In this document: positions 8,043 through 17,060 of the stretch, piece by piece | How positions within the stretch are numbered: position 1 is the first letter of the stretch | How the letters are laid out: each line of letters begins with the position of its first letter | Source: Campylobacterota bacterium | GTDB lineage: Bacteria > Campylobacterota > Campylobacteria > Campylobacterales > Sulfurospirillaceae | Length of the DNA: 31,818 nucleotides | Reading direction: 5' to 3' | Assembly: GCA_009930355.1 (NCBI GenBank) | Contig: RZYK01000004.1 | Span: forward strand, 1 to 31,818 | Program-made: the position numbers and the translations under genes | Notes under the pieces: model-generated | The model's input: the letters and a program-made list of their open reading frames with translations, nothing else | Told to the model about the DNA's origin: nothing | Database searches by the model: none

Positions 8043-8782
8043 ACTAAAATAGCCATGCCAAGTCCAAACAAAAGGGCAATGCCTACAAAGCTAAGATTAT
8101 GCAACACCCCTTTGTAACGGTTTAAAAAAGGGGCTTTTTTGACGTGCGTGGTTGCTATTGCCGCCAAAGACATCGTAATGCCCATCCCCACGCTCATGCT
8201 CATTGCACTGGCAACACCTAGGGTGTAATAACCCAAAATCATTGAAAACAACACAATGCTCATCACACCAGGGCATGGCACAATCCCAATAGAAAAAGCG
8301 ATTTTTAAAAGACTTTTAGATGAGGTAGATGCATACTGAGCGGTGGCAGATCGGCGCTCTTTGAGCGTCTCAAAGAGTAAAAAAAGTGCAACCAACATAA
8401 TAAAAATGGCGGAGAGTTTATACGCATGGGCATTGATGCGCTCAAAATATTTCATAATGGCATTTTGAAAAAAAAGATAGAGTATCGCTGTGATACCAAG
8501 GGCGGAAAACGTATGTACCAAAGCGGTCAAAAAGCCTGCTTTGAGGGCATCACGCACTTTGGAGCCGTGCACTAAAAAATAACTCGCAATCACCATTTTC
8601 CCATGCCCCGGCCCTAGGGCATGCACCAAGCCATACACAAAAGCACTCAAGAGAATGTACCCATACACTTCCACACCGCCTTGAGCGGATTCGAGGCTAT
8701 CAAACGCATCGGTAAGGAAGCTATTAAGCTCTTTTTGCCACCCAATAATATGGCTTAAAAAAGCATCGTAAAGCTCACTCAT
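8039..8782 (-). CDS. NicO/RcnA-family nickel-cobalt transporter
   Basis: 247 residues and about six membrane segments. Family signatures are GLVHALGPGHGKMVIASYFLV (about 50-70), with the His-x6-His pattern that contacts Ni/Co in this family, a second histidine near TALVHTFSALG, and SIGIVPCPGVMSIVLF (about 164-180). The long histidine-rich loop of E. coli RcnA is absent. Family members work either as exporters (RcnA) or in uptake; the sequence does not decide which. It overlaps both neighbours by 4 nt. The partner DUF1007 protein and the diheme protein upstream suggest a dedicated periplasm-linked metal system. Confidence 0.88.
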   Translation of the reverse strand: MSELYDAFLSHIIGWQKELNSFLTDAFDSLESAQGGVEVYGYILLSAFVYGLVHALGPGHGKMVIASYFLVHGSKVRDALKAGFLTALVHTFSALGITAILYLFFQNAIMKYFERINAHAYKLSAIFIMLVALFLLFETLKERRSATAQYASTSSKSLLKIAFSIGIVPCPGVMSIVLFSMILGYYTLGVASAMSMSVGMGITMSLAAIATTHVKKAPFLNRYKGVLHNLSFVGIALLFGLGMAILV

Positions 8783-10533
8783 CGCTCAATCTTTTCCAAA
8801 TGGGTCATTTGCTTACTTGTGACTTCTTTATGCACATTGGTAACAGGCTTCACATGGGCATCACGTCCATAGATAAAGCTTTGCTCATCTACAATGACTT
8901 TATAGGCTTTATTGAGCGTTAAAGCCCGTTGTTTGGAAGGCAACAATAAGTAAGAGATGTCATTTCTGAGCTTTTTTATCGCCTCTTTTTTAACCTTCCA
9001 GTATGAATTCAAAACGATGTTGGGATTTTCAAGTTTGGCAAGTAGCTCTTTTTCGATATTTTTTTCATCCTTTTCCCACCCTTTGACAAAAAACTTTTCC
9101 ATCACCTCTTCATTATCTCTAAATTCATCGCCTGCGTTGTTGTTTTTAAGGTAACGCACATACTCACTCTCACCATTTGGAAGGAGCATATCTTTGATGT
9201 TTTTAAACCCTTTTTCACTCCAGTGGTACCAACCCTCTTTGTGCGTGCCTTTTTCAAATTTGCGCTGAAAGACAAAGGTGCTATCGGCAATCGCTCCGAT
9301 GTTGTTATGGCATCCCATACAAAAGAGTGTTTCTTCATAACTTTGAGGACGAAGTTCCCCTTTACTATCTTCAATAAAGCCTTGATAGTACCAGCCGATT
9401 TTGTTGTTCAATCCCGTTTCGATGTCACCCACGTAGGTATCGACATTATCGGGTGAGCTCTCTTTCTCTTTTAAGTCTTCCATGCCCGCATTGGAGAGTT
9501 GGAAGTAGGGATACCAAAAGCGTTTTTTGCCATAGCGAAGCTCCTTCATACGAGGAGCGAGGGCGATTTCACCGTTTTTGTCGATGTTGATGTAGCGAAC
9601 CGAGTGTAAAAACTCCGTATCTTTGGGGTAAAGCCCTGGGGCGATAAGATACTCGTTGGTTTCAAGGAGCTTTTTCGCATGCCCCACATAGCTCATACTA
9701 AAGTTGGAAAGCTTTAGGGACTGCGCGTAGTATTCGGGTTGTTGCCAGTTGAAAACAATTTCATTCGCCACGTCTAGTACACCGTTTTGGTTCAAATCCA
9801 CCCCATAGCGCTTCTCATCGGTGGGTGCAATAGCAAGGCTTTTTTGTTTGATAAGCGATTCGACGATGAGAAGGTTGAGCTTATAGACTTCCTTATCAAA
9901 GCGTCCATTTTCATCTTCTTGAAACGGTTTGGCAAGACGAATAAGTACATCGTCCGTACTGCCATTGGTCGGCCAAAAGGTACCTAAAAACGGATAGTAC
10001 GCAAAGGCTCTCCAGCCCGTATAGTCGCCATTGGGGGCTTTATCAAACCCTTCCTCATCAAAGTGAAAATAACAATCAGGTACATACCCATCCCAAACAC
10101 CATTGGTGTTAAAATCCCATTTTGAATGAAGATTTTGAAGTTTATCTTGCAAAATAATCTTGCCATTTTTAAGATAGTTATCTTCTCTGACATATTTCAA
10201 AATCGCCTCATCACTGATGCTATGTACCGCTTGCGTTCTGTCTAAAAAAAGATTACTCCATGGGTTTTTTAACGCAGCTGCTGGAAAATCATAGGCACGC
10301 TGTAACTCATCATCGTACAAGGTAAAGTTAGGAATTTTATTTTTCACATGGCAACTAAAACAGGGATTATGCAAAATATTTGGGTTACTTTCATCTTCTG
10401 TTTTTGTGTAACATTGACTCGTAATATAAGCAGTTTCATTGTATAAAGTCGTGTTTTTCAGATCAATCTCTTCTGCGAAAAGCACGTTACATGTAAACAG
10501 AGAAACTATCAAACCATAGCTGTATATCTGCAT
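8779..10533 (-). CDS. Exported diheme cytochrome-like protein of unknown function
   Basis: 584 residues with a signal peptide (cleavage near LFAEE) and two heme-binding motifs, CFSCH (residues 58-62) and CMGCH (405-409), so probably a periplasmic c-type diheme protein. Two acidic loops, DFNTNGVWDG and DLNQNGVLDVANE, have the DxNxNGxxD pattern of calcium-binding loops. The C-terminal third is charged and helical. I do not recognise a characterised family. It is the first gene of the set and its stop overlaps the NicO start. The ATG at 10533 has only a weak ribosome binding site. Codons 13-16 in the signal peptide are written with the dispersed palindrome. Electron transfer linked to metal handling would be inference only. 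Confidence 0.82.
   Translation of the reverse strand: MQIYSYGLIVSLFTCNVLFAEEIDLKNTTLYNETAYITSQCYTKTEDESNPNILHNPCFSCHVKNKIPNFTLYDDELQRAYDFPAAALKNPWSNLFLDRTQAVHSISDEAILKYVREDNYLKNGKIILQDKLQNLHSKWDFNTNGVWDGYVPDCYFHFDEEGFDKAPNGDYTGWRAFAYYPFLGTFWPTNGSTDDVLIRLAKPFQEDENGRFDKEVYKLNLLIVESLIKQKSLAIAPTDEKRYGVDLNQNGVLDVANEIVFNWQQPEYYAQSLKLSNFSMSYVGHAKKLLETNEYLIAPGLYPKDTEFLHSVRYINIDKNGEIALAPRMKELRYGKKRFWYPYFQLSNAGMEDLKEKESSPDNVDTYVGDIETGLNNKIGWYYQGFIEDSKGELRPQSYEETLFCMGCHNNIGAIADSTFVFQRKFEKGTHKEGWYHWSEKGFKNIKDMLLPNGESEYVRYLKNNNAGDEFRDNEEVMEKFFVKGWEKDEKNIEKELLAKLENPNIVLNSYWKVKKEAIKKLRNDISYLLLPSKQRALTLNKAYKVIVDEQSFIYGRDAHVKPVTNVHKEVTSKQMTHLEKIER
10486..10497. repeat. Dispersed palindrome, variant GTTACATGTAAA
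   Basis: Inside the signal peptide region of the diheme protein, read as Phe-Thr-Cys-Asn. Confidence 0.8.
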
Positions 10534-10609
10534 TGAGAATCACTTTCTTAAGCATTATTTTGAAAAATTCTAATCTTAAAAAGTTGCAATTTTATTACAC
10601 TGTTTTTTT

Positions 10610-10621
10610 TGACAAATGTCA
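10610..10621. promoter_or_regulatory. Inverted repeat TGACAAATGTCA in a divergent promoter region
   Basis: A 5-2-5 inverted repeat in the 160-bp region between the diheme protein gene and the PhoX gene. Its symmetry and position fit a dimeric regulator site, but it does not match a Pho box, and its resemblance to Crp/Fnr sites is loose. Confidence 0.35.
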
Positions 10622-10693
10622 CACTTTTGTAATACCTCTGTAATGAATTGGTTTTACAATGCGGTTCTTACACCCCAATACTAAGGAAGAACT

Positions 10694-12511
10694 ATGACAT
10701 ACGTGATGCTTAAAAGCACGCTCGCTCTTTCAGTCGCTGGCTTAATTTTCAGTGGCTGTACCACCACCCCATCACCTGCGACACAAACGCACAATGAGGT
10801 CTATTTTAAACCCGTAAAAGCACCCATAAGCGATGCGGAGAAAAAACAGATTATGACTTCTGAAGAAGTGGTTATTAATGGGCAAGCACACAAAATTGCA
10901 TGGCACACCATTGCACGAACGGGTCAAGTATTACCCAGTTTAGACGGTAAAACCACGGAGATTTTTGGTCAAGTCAAAGATGAAACGGGCAAACCCATTA
11001 GCCATAAAGATGGAAGCCCCTTTGTCTGTAAGACCAGTAAAGATGGCTCAGGCCCTGATCACACCACGCTTCATGAGTTAAATGGTACTCTTTTTGCGAT
11101 TACCCAATTTGAATGTGGACCAGCTGCGATGTACATCTCCAGACTTGAAAAAACGGCTGAGGGTGGACTTAAAGCCGTTGCGACCAGCCACATCTCCCAA
11201 GCAGGATACCATGGCGGTTGGGTGCACTGTGCGGGGATGAAAACACCGTGGGGTAGCCATTTGGGAAGTGAAGAGTATGAAGCAAATGCCAGAGCCGTAG
11301 CCAAAGATGAATATTACTCTAATTACACACTCTACTTTAAAGAGGGTGAAAAAGCCTTAAACCCTTACTATTGGGGATGGATGCCAGAAGTGACCATCAC
11401 AAACGACAAAGGCGATACAAAGTATGTCAAGCACTACTCCATGGGTCGTTTTGCGCATGAGTTAGGCTATGTTATGCCCGATGAAAAAACAGTTTACTTG
11501 ACCGATGATGGTGTAAACGGTGCCTTATTTATGTTTATTGCCGATAAAGAGAGGGATTTGAGTTCAGGTACGTTGTATTCGGCGAAATTAGAGCAAAAAA
11601 GTGACCTTAATGGCGGTTCTTTTGATATTAAATGGATTAATTTAGGACGAGCCAATGACGCTCAAATGCGTAAATTTGTCGATAAAAAGCTCTCCTTTGA
11701 AGATATGTTTGAGGTTGCAAAAGATGACCATGGAAAATGTCCTGCTGATTTTCGCTCTGTCAATACCGCATGGGGAACCGAGTGTTTGAAACTAAAATCT
11801 GGAATGGGTCTGGTTGCTTCACGTTTAGAATCAAGACGCTACGCAGGCTACATGGGAGCGACAACAGAGTTTAATAAAAAAGAGGGCATAACCTTCGATC
11901 CTAAACGCAACCAACTCTACATTGCCATTAGCCGTATTTTATACGGTATGGAAGATTTCAAAAAGAGTGGAAAAGAGAGTAATGCCTATGATTTAGGTGG
12001 TGGTAATCACATTAAACTTCCACGCAATGACTGTGGTGGCGTGTATAAGCTAGCGATCATAGGCGGACAAAAAGACTCTAGTGGGGTTGCCATTGCGAGC
12101 AATTTAGTCGCAGGAAATTTTGTGGGCGAAGTGATTGGTGTAATGAAAACCTATCCTAAAGGAAGCGAATTTGATGGCAATAAATGTGCGATTGATGCTA
12201 TTGCGGAGCCTGATAACCTAACTTTTATCAAAAACTCCAATGTCCTCATCATCGGGGAAGATACTGGCTTACACCAAATTGATTATATCTGGGCGTATGA
12301 TGTTGAAACCAAAAGCCTCACACGCATCTTAACCGCACCCTATGGTTCTGAAACCACCTCTCCATTTTGGTATCCAAACATCGGTGGTAACGGCTACCTC
12401 ACAACTGTCATTCAGCACCCTTACGGCGAGAGTGATAAAGACAAGAAAAGCTCACCTCAAGACATCGAGTCATGGATTGGTGTTGTCGGACCTTTCCCTG
12501 CATTTGAGTAA
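10694..12511 (+). CDS. PhoX-family (DUF839) lipoprotein, probable secreted phosphatase
   Basis: 605 residues. The signal sequence ends in IFSGC, a probable lipobox with Cys at about residue 22, so the protein is likely membrane-anchored. PhoX signatures include GGWVHCAGMKTPWGSHLGSEEYE (about 175-197), YSMGRFAHELGYVMPDEKTVYLTDDG (about 249-274), IDAIAEPDNLTF and LIIGEDTG. Characterised PhoX enzymes are calcium/iron-dependent alkaline phosphatases, but DUF839 also contains uncharacterised proteins. Many PhoX proteins carry a Tat signal; no twin arginine is seen here. ATG 10694 has AAGGAAG 5 nt upstream. It is monocistronic and ends at a strong hairpin shared with the convergent gene. Confidence 0.85.
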   Translation: MTYVMLKSTLALSVAGLIFSGCTTTPSPATQTHNEVYFKPVKAPISDAEKKQIMTSEEVVINGQAHKIAWHTIARTGQVLPSLDGKTTEIFGQVKDETGKPISHKDGSPFVCKTSKDGSGPDHTTLHELNGTLFAITQFECGPAAMYISRLEKTAEGGLKAVATSHISQAGYHGGWVHCAGMKTPWGSHLGSEEYEANARAVAKDEYYSNYTLYFKEGEKALNPYYWGWMPEVTITNDKGDTKYVKHYSMGRFAHELGYVMPDEKTVYLTDDGVNGALFMFIADKERDLSSGTLYSAKLEQKSDLNGGSFDIKWINLGRANDAQMRKFVDKKLSFEDMFEVAKDDHGKCPADFRSVNTAWGTECLKLKSGMGLVASRLESRRYAGYMGATTEFNKKEGITFDPKRNQLYIAISRILYGMEDFKKSGKESNAYDLGGGNHIKLPRNDCGGVYKLAIIGGQKDSSGVAIASNLVAGNFVGEVIGVMKTYPKGSEFDGNKCAIDAIAEPDNLTFIKNSNVLIIGEDTGLHQIDYIWAYDVETKSLTRILTAPYGSETTSPFWYPNIGGNGYLTTVIQHPYGESDKDKKSSPQDIESWIGVVGPFPAFE

Positions 12512-12520
12512 ACCTATCCA

Positions 12521-12548
12521 AAAGCTTAGGAAAAATTTCCTAAGCTTT
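12521..12548. terminator. Bidirectional intrinsic terminator
   Basis: Perfect 13-bp stem (AAAGCTTAGGAAA / TTTCCTAAGCTTT) with a 2-base centre, flanked by A and T runs, between the convergent phoX-like gene (stop 12511) and the exported protein gene (stop codon 12540-12542, inside the stem). Confidence 0.8.
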
Positions 12549-13034
12549 ACGCTTCTCTCCTTTTTGGAGTAATAAACGGGTGTTGTAAATACTAATACCT
12601 ATCGTTGCAAGAAGTAGAATAAACGCCAATGCCAAAGAGAGGCTAAGTGCCAAAGGAATCTTTTTTTCTTCTGCTTTTAGAGGCATAGTATCAGAAGATG
12701 TCTCGTTCTTTTTTGGCTCACTCTTTTCAAAACCACCCTTTGGTGCAATGCCCTCACGACGTACCTGATGTCCAGGTCCGCCATCTAAGATAATTTCATA
12801 CGGTATTTTTGGAATCTCTAAAACCAATTCACTGCTATCGGGCAATCTTTGTTGCGCTAAAATCTCTTCGCTACCTAAGATTTTTAACTTCACCAACGCC
12901 CCCGCTGCACTCTCTCCTGTACTAAATTCACCTTTAATACTCAGTGTACCATCATCGTTATCCCCAACATGCATCAACAACGTATGTGCATAAAGCCACA
13001 GTGGCAAGGCAAACAAACATGCAATTTTTTTCAT
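12540..13034 (-). CDS. Exported membrane-anchored protein of a TonB/PepSY uptake operon
   Basis: 164 residues: signal peptide (MKKIACLFALPLWLYA), a periplasmic beta-rich part with GEFSTGESAAGALVKLK and LDGGPGHQVRREG, a charged linker (about 100-125), and one C-terminal membrane helix followed by a basic tail. It resembles small accessory proteins found beside metal uptake genes, but I cannot name the family. The frame is open further upstream, to an alternative start at 13058. ATG 13034 has GAGGAG 6 nt upstream, begins a normal signal peptide and overlaps the PepSY gene stop by 4 nt. It is the last gene of the operon. Confidence 0.8.
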   Translation of the reverse strand: MKKIACLFALPLWLYAHTLLMHVGDNDDGTLSIKGEFSTGESAAGALVKLKILGSEEILAQQRLPDSSELVLEIPKIPYEIILDGGPGHQVRREGIAPKGGFEKSEPKKNETSSDTMPLKAEEKKIPLALSLSLALAFILLLATIGISIYNTRLLLQKGEKRKA

Positions 13035-14620
13035 ACACTCTCCTCTTTTTTTCTCCACAATAAAGGTATATCTTCTGCCTTTTTAGGCAATTTTACGCCG
13101 ACATACACCAGTAAACATCCAAAGCCCATTAACGCAAGATCCCAACCAAAAATGCCATGGGTTAACACGATGCCTTGATGAAACAGATGCAACAAACTCG
13201 CCCCCACAAACAATGCCCCACCTAAAATGAGGAATTCTTTTGCAGCACGGTACGAATCAAGTCGGTACAATGCCCAAAAAAGAGTGCCTAACCATGCATT
13301 GTAAAAAAATCCTTTTTGCCACAACAGCCTATCGTGTATCTCAAAAGGCAAAAGCCATTGTAAAACAAACAAAAGCGCTGTAGCAGGAAGGACGCCGACC
13401 ATAATGCTTAAGGCAATTTTGCTCATCCAATGGTAAAAAGGTAAAGCTTCATGAAATTTTTTTGCCTCTTTTTCAAGCCACAATAAAACCCCGCACGCAA
13501 TAGCCAAAGCACTTGCCATCATCAACAACGCCACACAGATACGACTGATGACATCAACACCAAATAAAAAATGGAGAAAAAACGTTGCTTCAGCAAAGAA
13601 AACACTCCATGAACGCTCTAAAACTTTTTGATGCGTTATCAATGTGCCATCAACAGCGCTAAGTGTCACACTTGGCTTGTTAAAAACGCCTCCGTTTAAA
13701 AAGGGTTTGTAGGGATCATAGCCTTTAAACTCAACCTGTGCATTTTTATCTTTCCAGTTAATCAATCGTATGGTTTGAAACGCAATCCTCGCATCCACCT
13801 TTTGCGCCAATACCATTAAATGGGCAATAGAAAGCATGGGTGCGGATTCATTAAAGGATGTGCGTACCTCATCTTTTGGAAACAAAACAGGTCCAATAAT
13901 CGCATCAATACGACTCTCTTTTCCTCCGCTTATCAGCTTTGCCATCGGTAAGGCGCTGATCAAAGAAAGATTCATAAACGCACCGCTTAGCACAATCATC
14001 AAAAAAGGAAGAAATGTCCACGCAAAAATCTTTACATGTAAAGTCGAAAAAAGTGCACGGGGTGTTTTAAAACTCTTTTTATAGGAGAAAATCATGATTA
14101 AAATTACACCAGAGAGCACAACACTCATCACGCCAACAGCACTAAAACCAAAGAGAAAACGCCCCAAAAAGCTTCCTATGACACCAAACCATTCTTTATC
14201 AAAATTGAGCATTTTGCCATAATGAAGTTCATTTAAAAATTCTGCTAAATACGATTGTTTGCCCTCATCTCTCATTTTTTCCCCACTAAGAGGATTAAAA
14301 TAAAGAGGTGCTGCGAAACGATGAGAGACTTTTAGAGCACTCTCATTCATGGTACCTGGCAAGGTTATTAGCAGATTATTTTTAGGAAATGCGGGGTCGC
14401 CTAAAACCTGATCTATCATTTTTTCATAATCAATGTGTGTATGGGAAAGAGAGCCTATATGCCGTGATGGCTTTTCCCACACCTGAATATACGGTATAAA
14501 AATAGCAAACACCCCAAAAAAAACACTGATATACATCACAAAAGAGACCAACAATCCTAGGCTTACATGCGTCCGTAAAAGACGTTGTTTCCATGCTTTT
14601 GACGTATCTACTTTATCCAT
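13031..14620 (-). CDS. PepSY-associated membrane protein
   Basis: 529 residues with an N-terminal helix after KQRLLRTHVSLGLLVSF, a large periplasmic PepSY region, helices near 155-180 and 200-225, and four C-terminal helices. This is the architecture of PiuB/FegB-type proteins encoded with TonB receptors, thought to be inner-membrane partners in siderophore iron reduction or release. Its start overlaps the end of the DUF3649 gene by 8 nt and its stop overlaps the next gene by 4 nt. One palindrome copy lies inside. Confidence 0.88.
   Translation of the reverse strand: MDKVDTSKAWKQRLLRTHVSLGLLVSFVMYISVFFGVFAIFIPYIQVWEKPSRHIGSLSHTHIDYEKMIDQVLGDPAFPKNNLLITLPGTMNESALKVSHRFAAPLYFNPLSGEKMRDEGKQSYLAEFLNELHYGKMLNFDKEWFGVIGSFLGRFLFGFSAVGVMSVVLSGVILIMIFSYKKSFKTPRALFSTLHVKIFAWTFLPFLMIVLSGAFMNLSLISALPMAKLISGGKESRIDAIIGPVLFPKDEVRTSFNESAPMLSIAHLMVLAQKVDARIAFQTIRLINWKDKNAQVEFKGYDPYKPFLNGGVFNKPSVTLSAVDGTLITHQKVLERSWSVFFAEATFFLHFLFGVDVISRICVALLMMASALAIACGVLLWLEKEAKKFHEALPFYHWMSKIALSIMVGVLPATALLFVLQWLLPFEIHDRLLWQKGFFYNAWLGTLFWALYRLDSYRAAKEFLILGGALFVGASLLHLFHQGIVLTHGIFGWDLALMGFGCLLVYVGVKLPKKAEDIPLLWRKKEESV
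14031..14042. repeat. Dispersed palindrome TTTACATGTAAA
   Basis: Exact copy, with the 14-mer form at 14030-14043, inside the PepSY gene and read as Leu-His-Val-Lys. Confidence 0.85.
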
Positions 14621-14912
14621 AAACGTATCCTAAAAAAGATGAGAAGAGAATGGTTGGAACCACAAAACGAAGCAGTGCGCTCAGTCTTGTAGGTGCTAAT
14701 ACAATCCACAATGCAACCACTGACCATGCAAGCGTATTGTACAAAAGTGCGATAACCGCTAAATCAGATTTGAACGATGGGTACAAAAAAACCACACTGC
14801 ACATCATCACATACGAAAGCACCAAACCGCCAAAAATGGCGGTGAGGATGCGAAAAAGCCCTATTGTTTTACCGTTTGGCTCAGGCGTGGCTAAAGAGCG
14901 ATAAAGATTCAT
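14613..14912 (-). CDS. DUF3649 family small membrane protein
   Basis: 99 residues with three hydrophobic helices (about 19-43, 52-72 and 77-97). Length, topology and position between a TonB receptor and a PepSY protein match DUF3649, annotated as an iron uptake accessory protein. It begins 15 nt after the receptor stop and overlaps the PepSY gene by 8 nt. The molecular role is unknown. Confidence 0.75.
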   Translation of the reverse strand: MNLYRSLATPEPNGKTIGLFRILTAIFGGLVLSYVMMCSVVFLYPSFKSDLAVIALLYNTLAWSVVALWIVLAPTRLSALLRFVVPTILFSSFLGYVYG

Positions 14913-14927
14913 GTTAAGCAGCTCTTC

Positions 14928-16940
14928 TTAGAAACGGTAGTCAAAGGTCACACCAAACGTACGGGGTTGTCCCACTTGCGCAAAGGTGCCACGGTAGTTA
15001 TACAAGACCTCTTCATCAAAGGCATTTTTAAGATAGGTACGAATCGTATAATCTTTCGTCTCGTAGCCTAAATTAAAATTGACCAAGGTATATTTGCCTG
15101 CTTTAAATGCATCTAAATTATTGATCCCTGTATAATACTCACCCACATAATTTAAGTCACTTCCAAAAAAGAAGCCTCCGCCAAAATGCTGCGTAAAGCC
15201 TAAACTTCCTGTAAAATGAGGCGCATGGTTAAATTCATTGCCCTTAAAGGTTGTCCCTTCTGGTGCTTTGGTGATTTCGCTGCGTAAAAATCCAAGAGCG
15301 CCATGAAGTTCTAAATCAGAACTTAACCGATAGCTTGATTCGACTTCAAAGCCATAGCTTTTTCCCTCAGGAACATTGCTAAAACGCTGTCCCAAACCAG
15401 ACCCTGCAATCCCTTGATAATCGCTGTAGTCATTGTAAAAAAGATTGGTATTCAGCGAAAGCCTTTTATTTAACATCAAAGAGCGTGTAGTTGCCTCATA
15501 CGTCCACACCTCTTCTTTATCGTATTCATAATACGTATACGTATCCCATGTTAAAGAGCCACCTCCTGGGTTGTACCCTTTTCGTGCTGTAAGACCAATG
15601 GTGTGTTCAGGTGTGAGTTTATAATTGAGCCCCACTTTAGGTAAAAACATGGTTTCTGCCACATTGGCGTCCATGGGTTTGGTATTGTACGTTACATCAC
15701 GTTCTTGATGCTCTCGCTCAATGCGCCCACCAAAAATGAAGTCCAACTTCGTATTTACATGTAAAGACTCTTCAAAGTAAAACGCAAGGGCGTTGATCGT
15801 GTCATCGCTATCCATCGTAATTTGCTTTGTAATATCCGTCTTTTGTGCACGATGGTAAAAATAAAGCCCTGCCATACTGGTAATGAGTCCCTCTTTTGGG
15901 TTATGCACCAAACGAGGCTCTAAGGTTATGCTCTTTTCATCAATCTTCATATCCATCGCTGTAGGGGCTTGCTCAAACGTCGTTTTGGTCTTGCTATACC
16001 CTGCTAAAAAATAAAAAGTCGTCTCAGGATTGAGGACATACTCCACATCGGTGCTCAACAGATGGCTTTTACTGTCACCATAACGCACAAGGTTAGAGGG
16101 AGTAGAAACCAAAAAGGTATAATCTGAAATATCTGAATTAGGGCTAATTTCATTCATATAGCCACCCTCACTCTGCTTATGCGCTGCTGTCATTTTAACC
16201 GTCAAGCCCTCTATCTCTTTGGGTATCCACAACACTTTGCCTCGCACACTGCCTTGTTTGATGTCTGAAGGATCCCACGGTGTGTTACTTCCCTCATAAT
16301 TCATAAAACTATGCCCGTACGCACCCTCCATACTTAAACGCATTGCCAATTCATTCTCCACCACAGGGCCTGAAATCATCGCCGCAAAAAGTGCTTTATC
16401 TGATTCATTTTCATACCCAATGCGCACTGCACCCTCAGGCTCAAAGCTAGGATCTTTAGTGCTAACAACTACTGCCCCACCGATGCTATTTCGTCCTTGC
16501 GTGGTCGATTGAGGACCTCGTAAGACTTCTATTTGCTCCACATCCCACGAACTCACATCCATATAGCGTTGTCCGTTCCATGCCTCGCTTAAGCCATCCA
16601 CACTGGTACTGATGCGAGGACGTGTTCCTGAAAGTACCGCAAACCCTCCAATCGCAGGTCCAGCACCATTCACACCCCTAATAATGGGAATATCAGAAGG
16701 GTTATTGATCATATTGGGAACCTGCGATGCAACGTCATAAATTGATTTATTATCCGCTTTTCCCACAGAATCGCCCTTAAACACACTAACAGCTATTGTG
16801 GTCTCTTGCATCGAACGCTCAATTTTTTCACCCGTAACCGTTACTTCGCTAAGTTCAACCGTTGTATTCTCCGCAAATGCAAATGAGGGCAAAAGAGCAC
16901 ACACCACCAAACTTCTTTTCCATATATTTTTCTTCCACAT
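14928..16940 (-). CDS. TonB-dependent outer-membrane receptor (PvuA-like)
   Basis: 670 residues with a signal peptide (cleavage after PSFAFA), a TonB box-like TVELSEVTVTG, a plug domain to about residue 170 (IIRGVNGAGP, RPRISTSVDG, VEQIEVLRGPQSTTQGRNS), and a 22-strand-type barrel ending in the outer-membrane signature FGVTFDYRF. The plug resembles PvuA-type receptors for hydroxycarboxylate siderophores, but the ligand cannot be fixed from sequence. The frame extends to 17021; ATG 16940 is chosen because AGGATAGGT lies just upstream and it begins the signal peptide. A Fur-like site lies 52-67 nt upstream. It is the first gene of the four-gene operon. One palindrome copy lies inside. Confidence 0.92.
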   Translation of the reverse strand: MWKKNIWKRSLVVCALLPSFAFAENTTVELSEVTVTGEKIERSMQETTIAVSVFKGDSVGKADNKSIYDVASQVPNMINNPSDIPIIRGVNGAGPAIGGFAVLSGTRPRISTSVDGLSEAWNGQRYMDVSSWDVEQIEVLRGPQSTTQGRNSIGGAVVVSTKDPSFEPEGAVRIGYENESDKALFAAMISGPVVENELAMRLSMEGAYGHSFMNYEGSNTPWDPSDIKQGSVRGKVLWIPKEIEGLTVKMTAAHKQSEGGYMNEISPNSDISDYTFLVSTPSNLVRYGDSKSHLLSTDVEYVLNPETTFYFLAGYSKTKTTFEQAPTAMDMKIDEKSITLEPRLVHNPKEGLITSMAGLYFYHRAQKTDITKQITMDSDDTINALAFYFEESLHVNTKLDFIFGGRIEREHQERDVTYNTKPMDANVAETMFLPKVGLNYKLTPEHTIGLTARKGYNPGGGSLTWDTYTYYEYDKEEVWTYEATTRSLMLNKRLSLNTNLFYNDYSDYQGIAGSGLGQRFSNVPEGKSYGFEVESSYRLSSDLELHGALGFLRSEITKAPEGTTFKGNEFNHAPHFTGSLGFTQHFGGGFFFGSDLNYVGEYYTGINNLDAFKAGKYTLVNFNLGYETKDYTIRTYLKNAFDEEVLYNYRGTFAQVGQPRTFGVTFDYRF
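15754..15765. repeat. Dispersed palindrome TTTACATGTAAA
   Basis: Exact copy inside the PvuA-like receptor gene, read as Leu-His-Val-Asn in a barrel strand. Confidence 0.85.
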
Positions 16941-16991
16941 ACCTATCCTTTTTGTCTCAATCAGTTTGCATGGAAGAAGTGTGCCATTTAT

Positions 16992-17007
16992 GATGACGAT
17001 TATCAAT
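16992..17007 (-). promoter_or_regulatory. Fur box-like site upstream of TonB receptor 1
   Basis: On the minus strand the site reads ATTGATAATCGTCATC. It matches 13 of 16 positions of AATGATAATCATTATC from the Fur consensus. Its position upstream of a TonB receptor operon fits iron repression. Confidence 0.6.
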
Positions 17008-17060
17008 AAATAAAAAGTCACAAAAAGGAAAAAAAAGAATACAAAGGGGAAAAATGCTGT

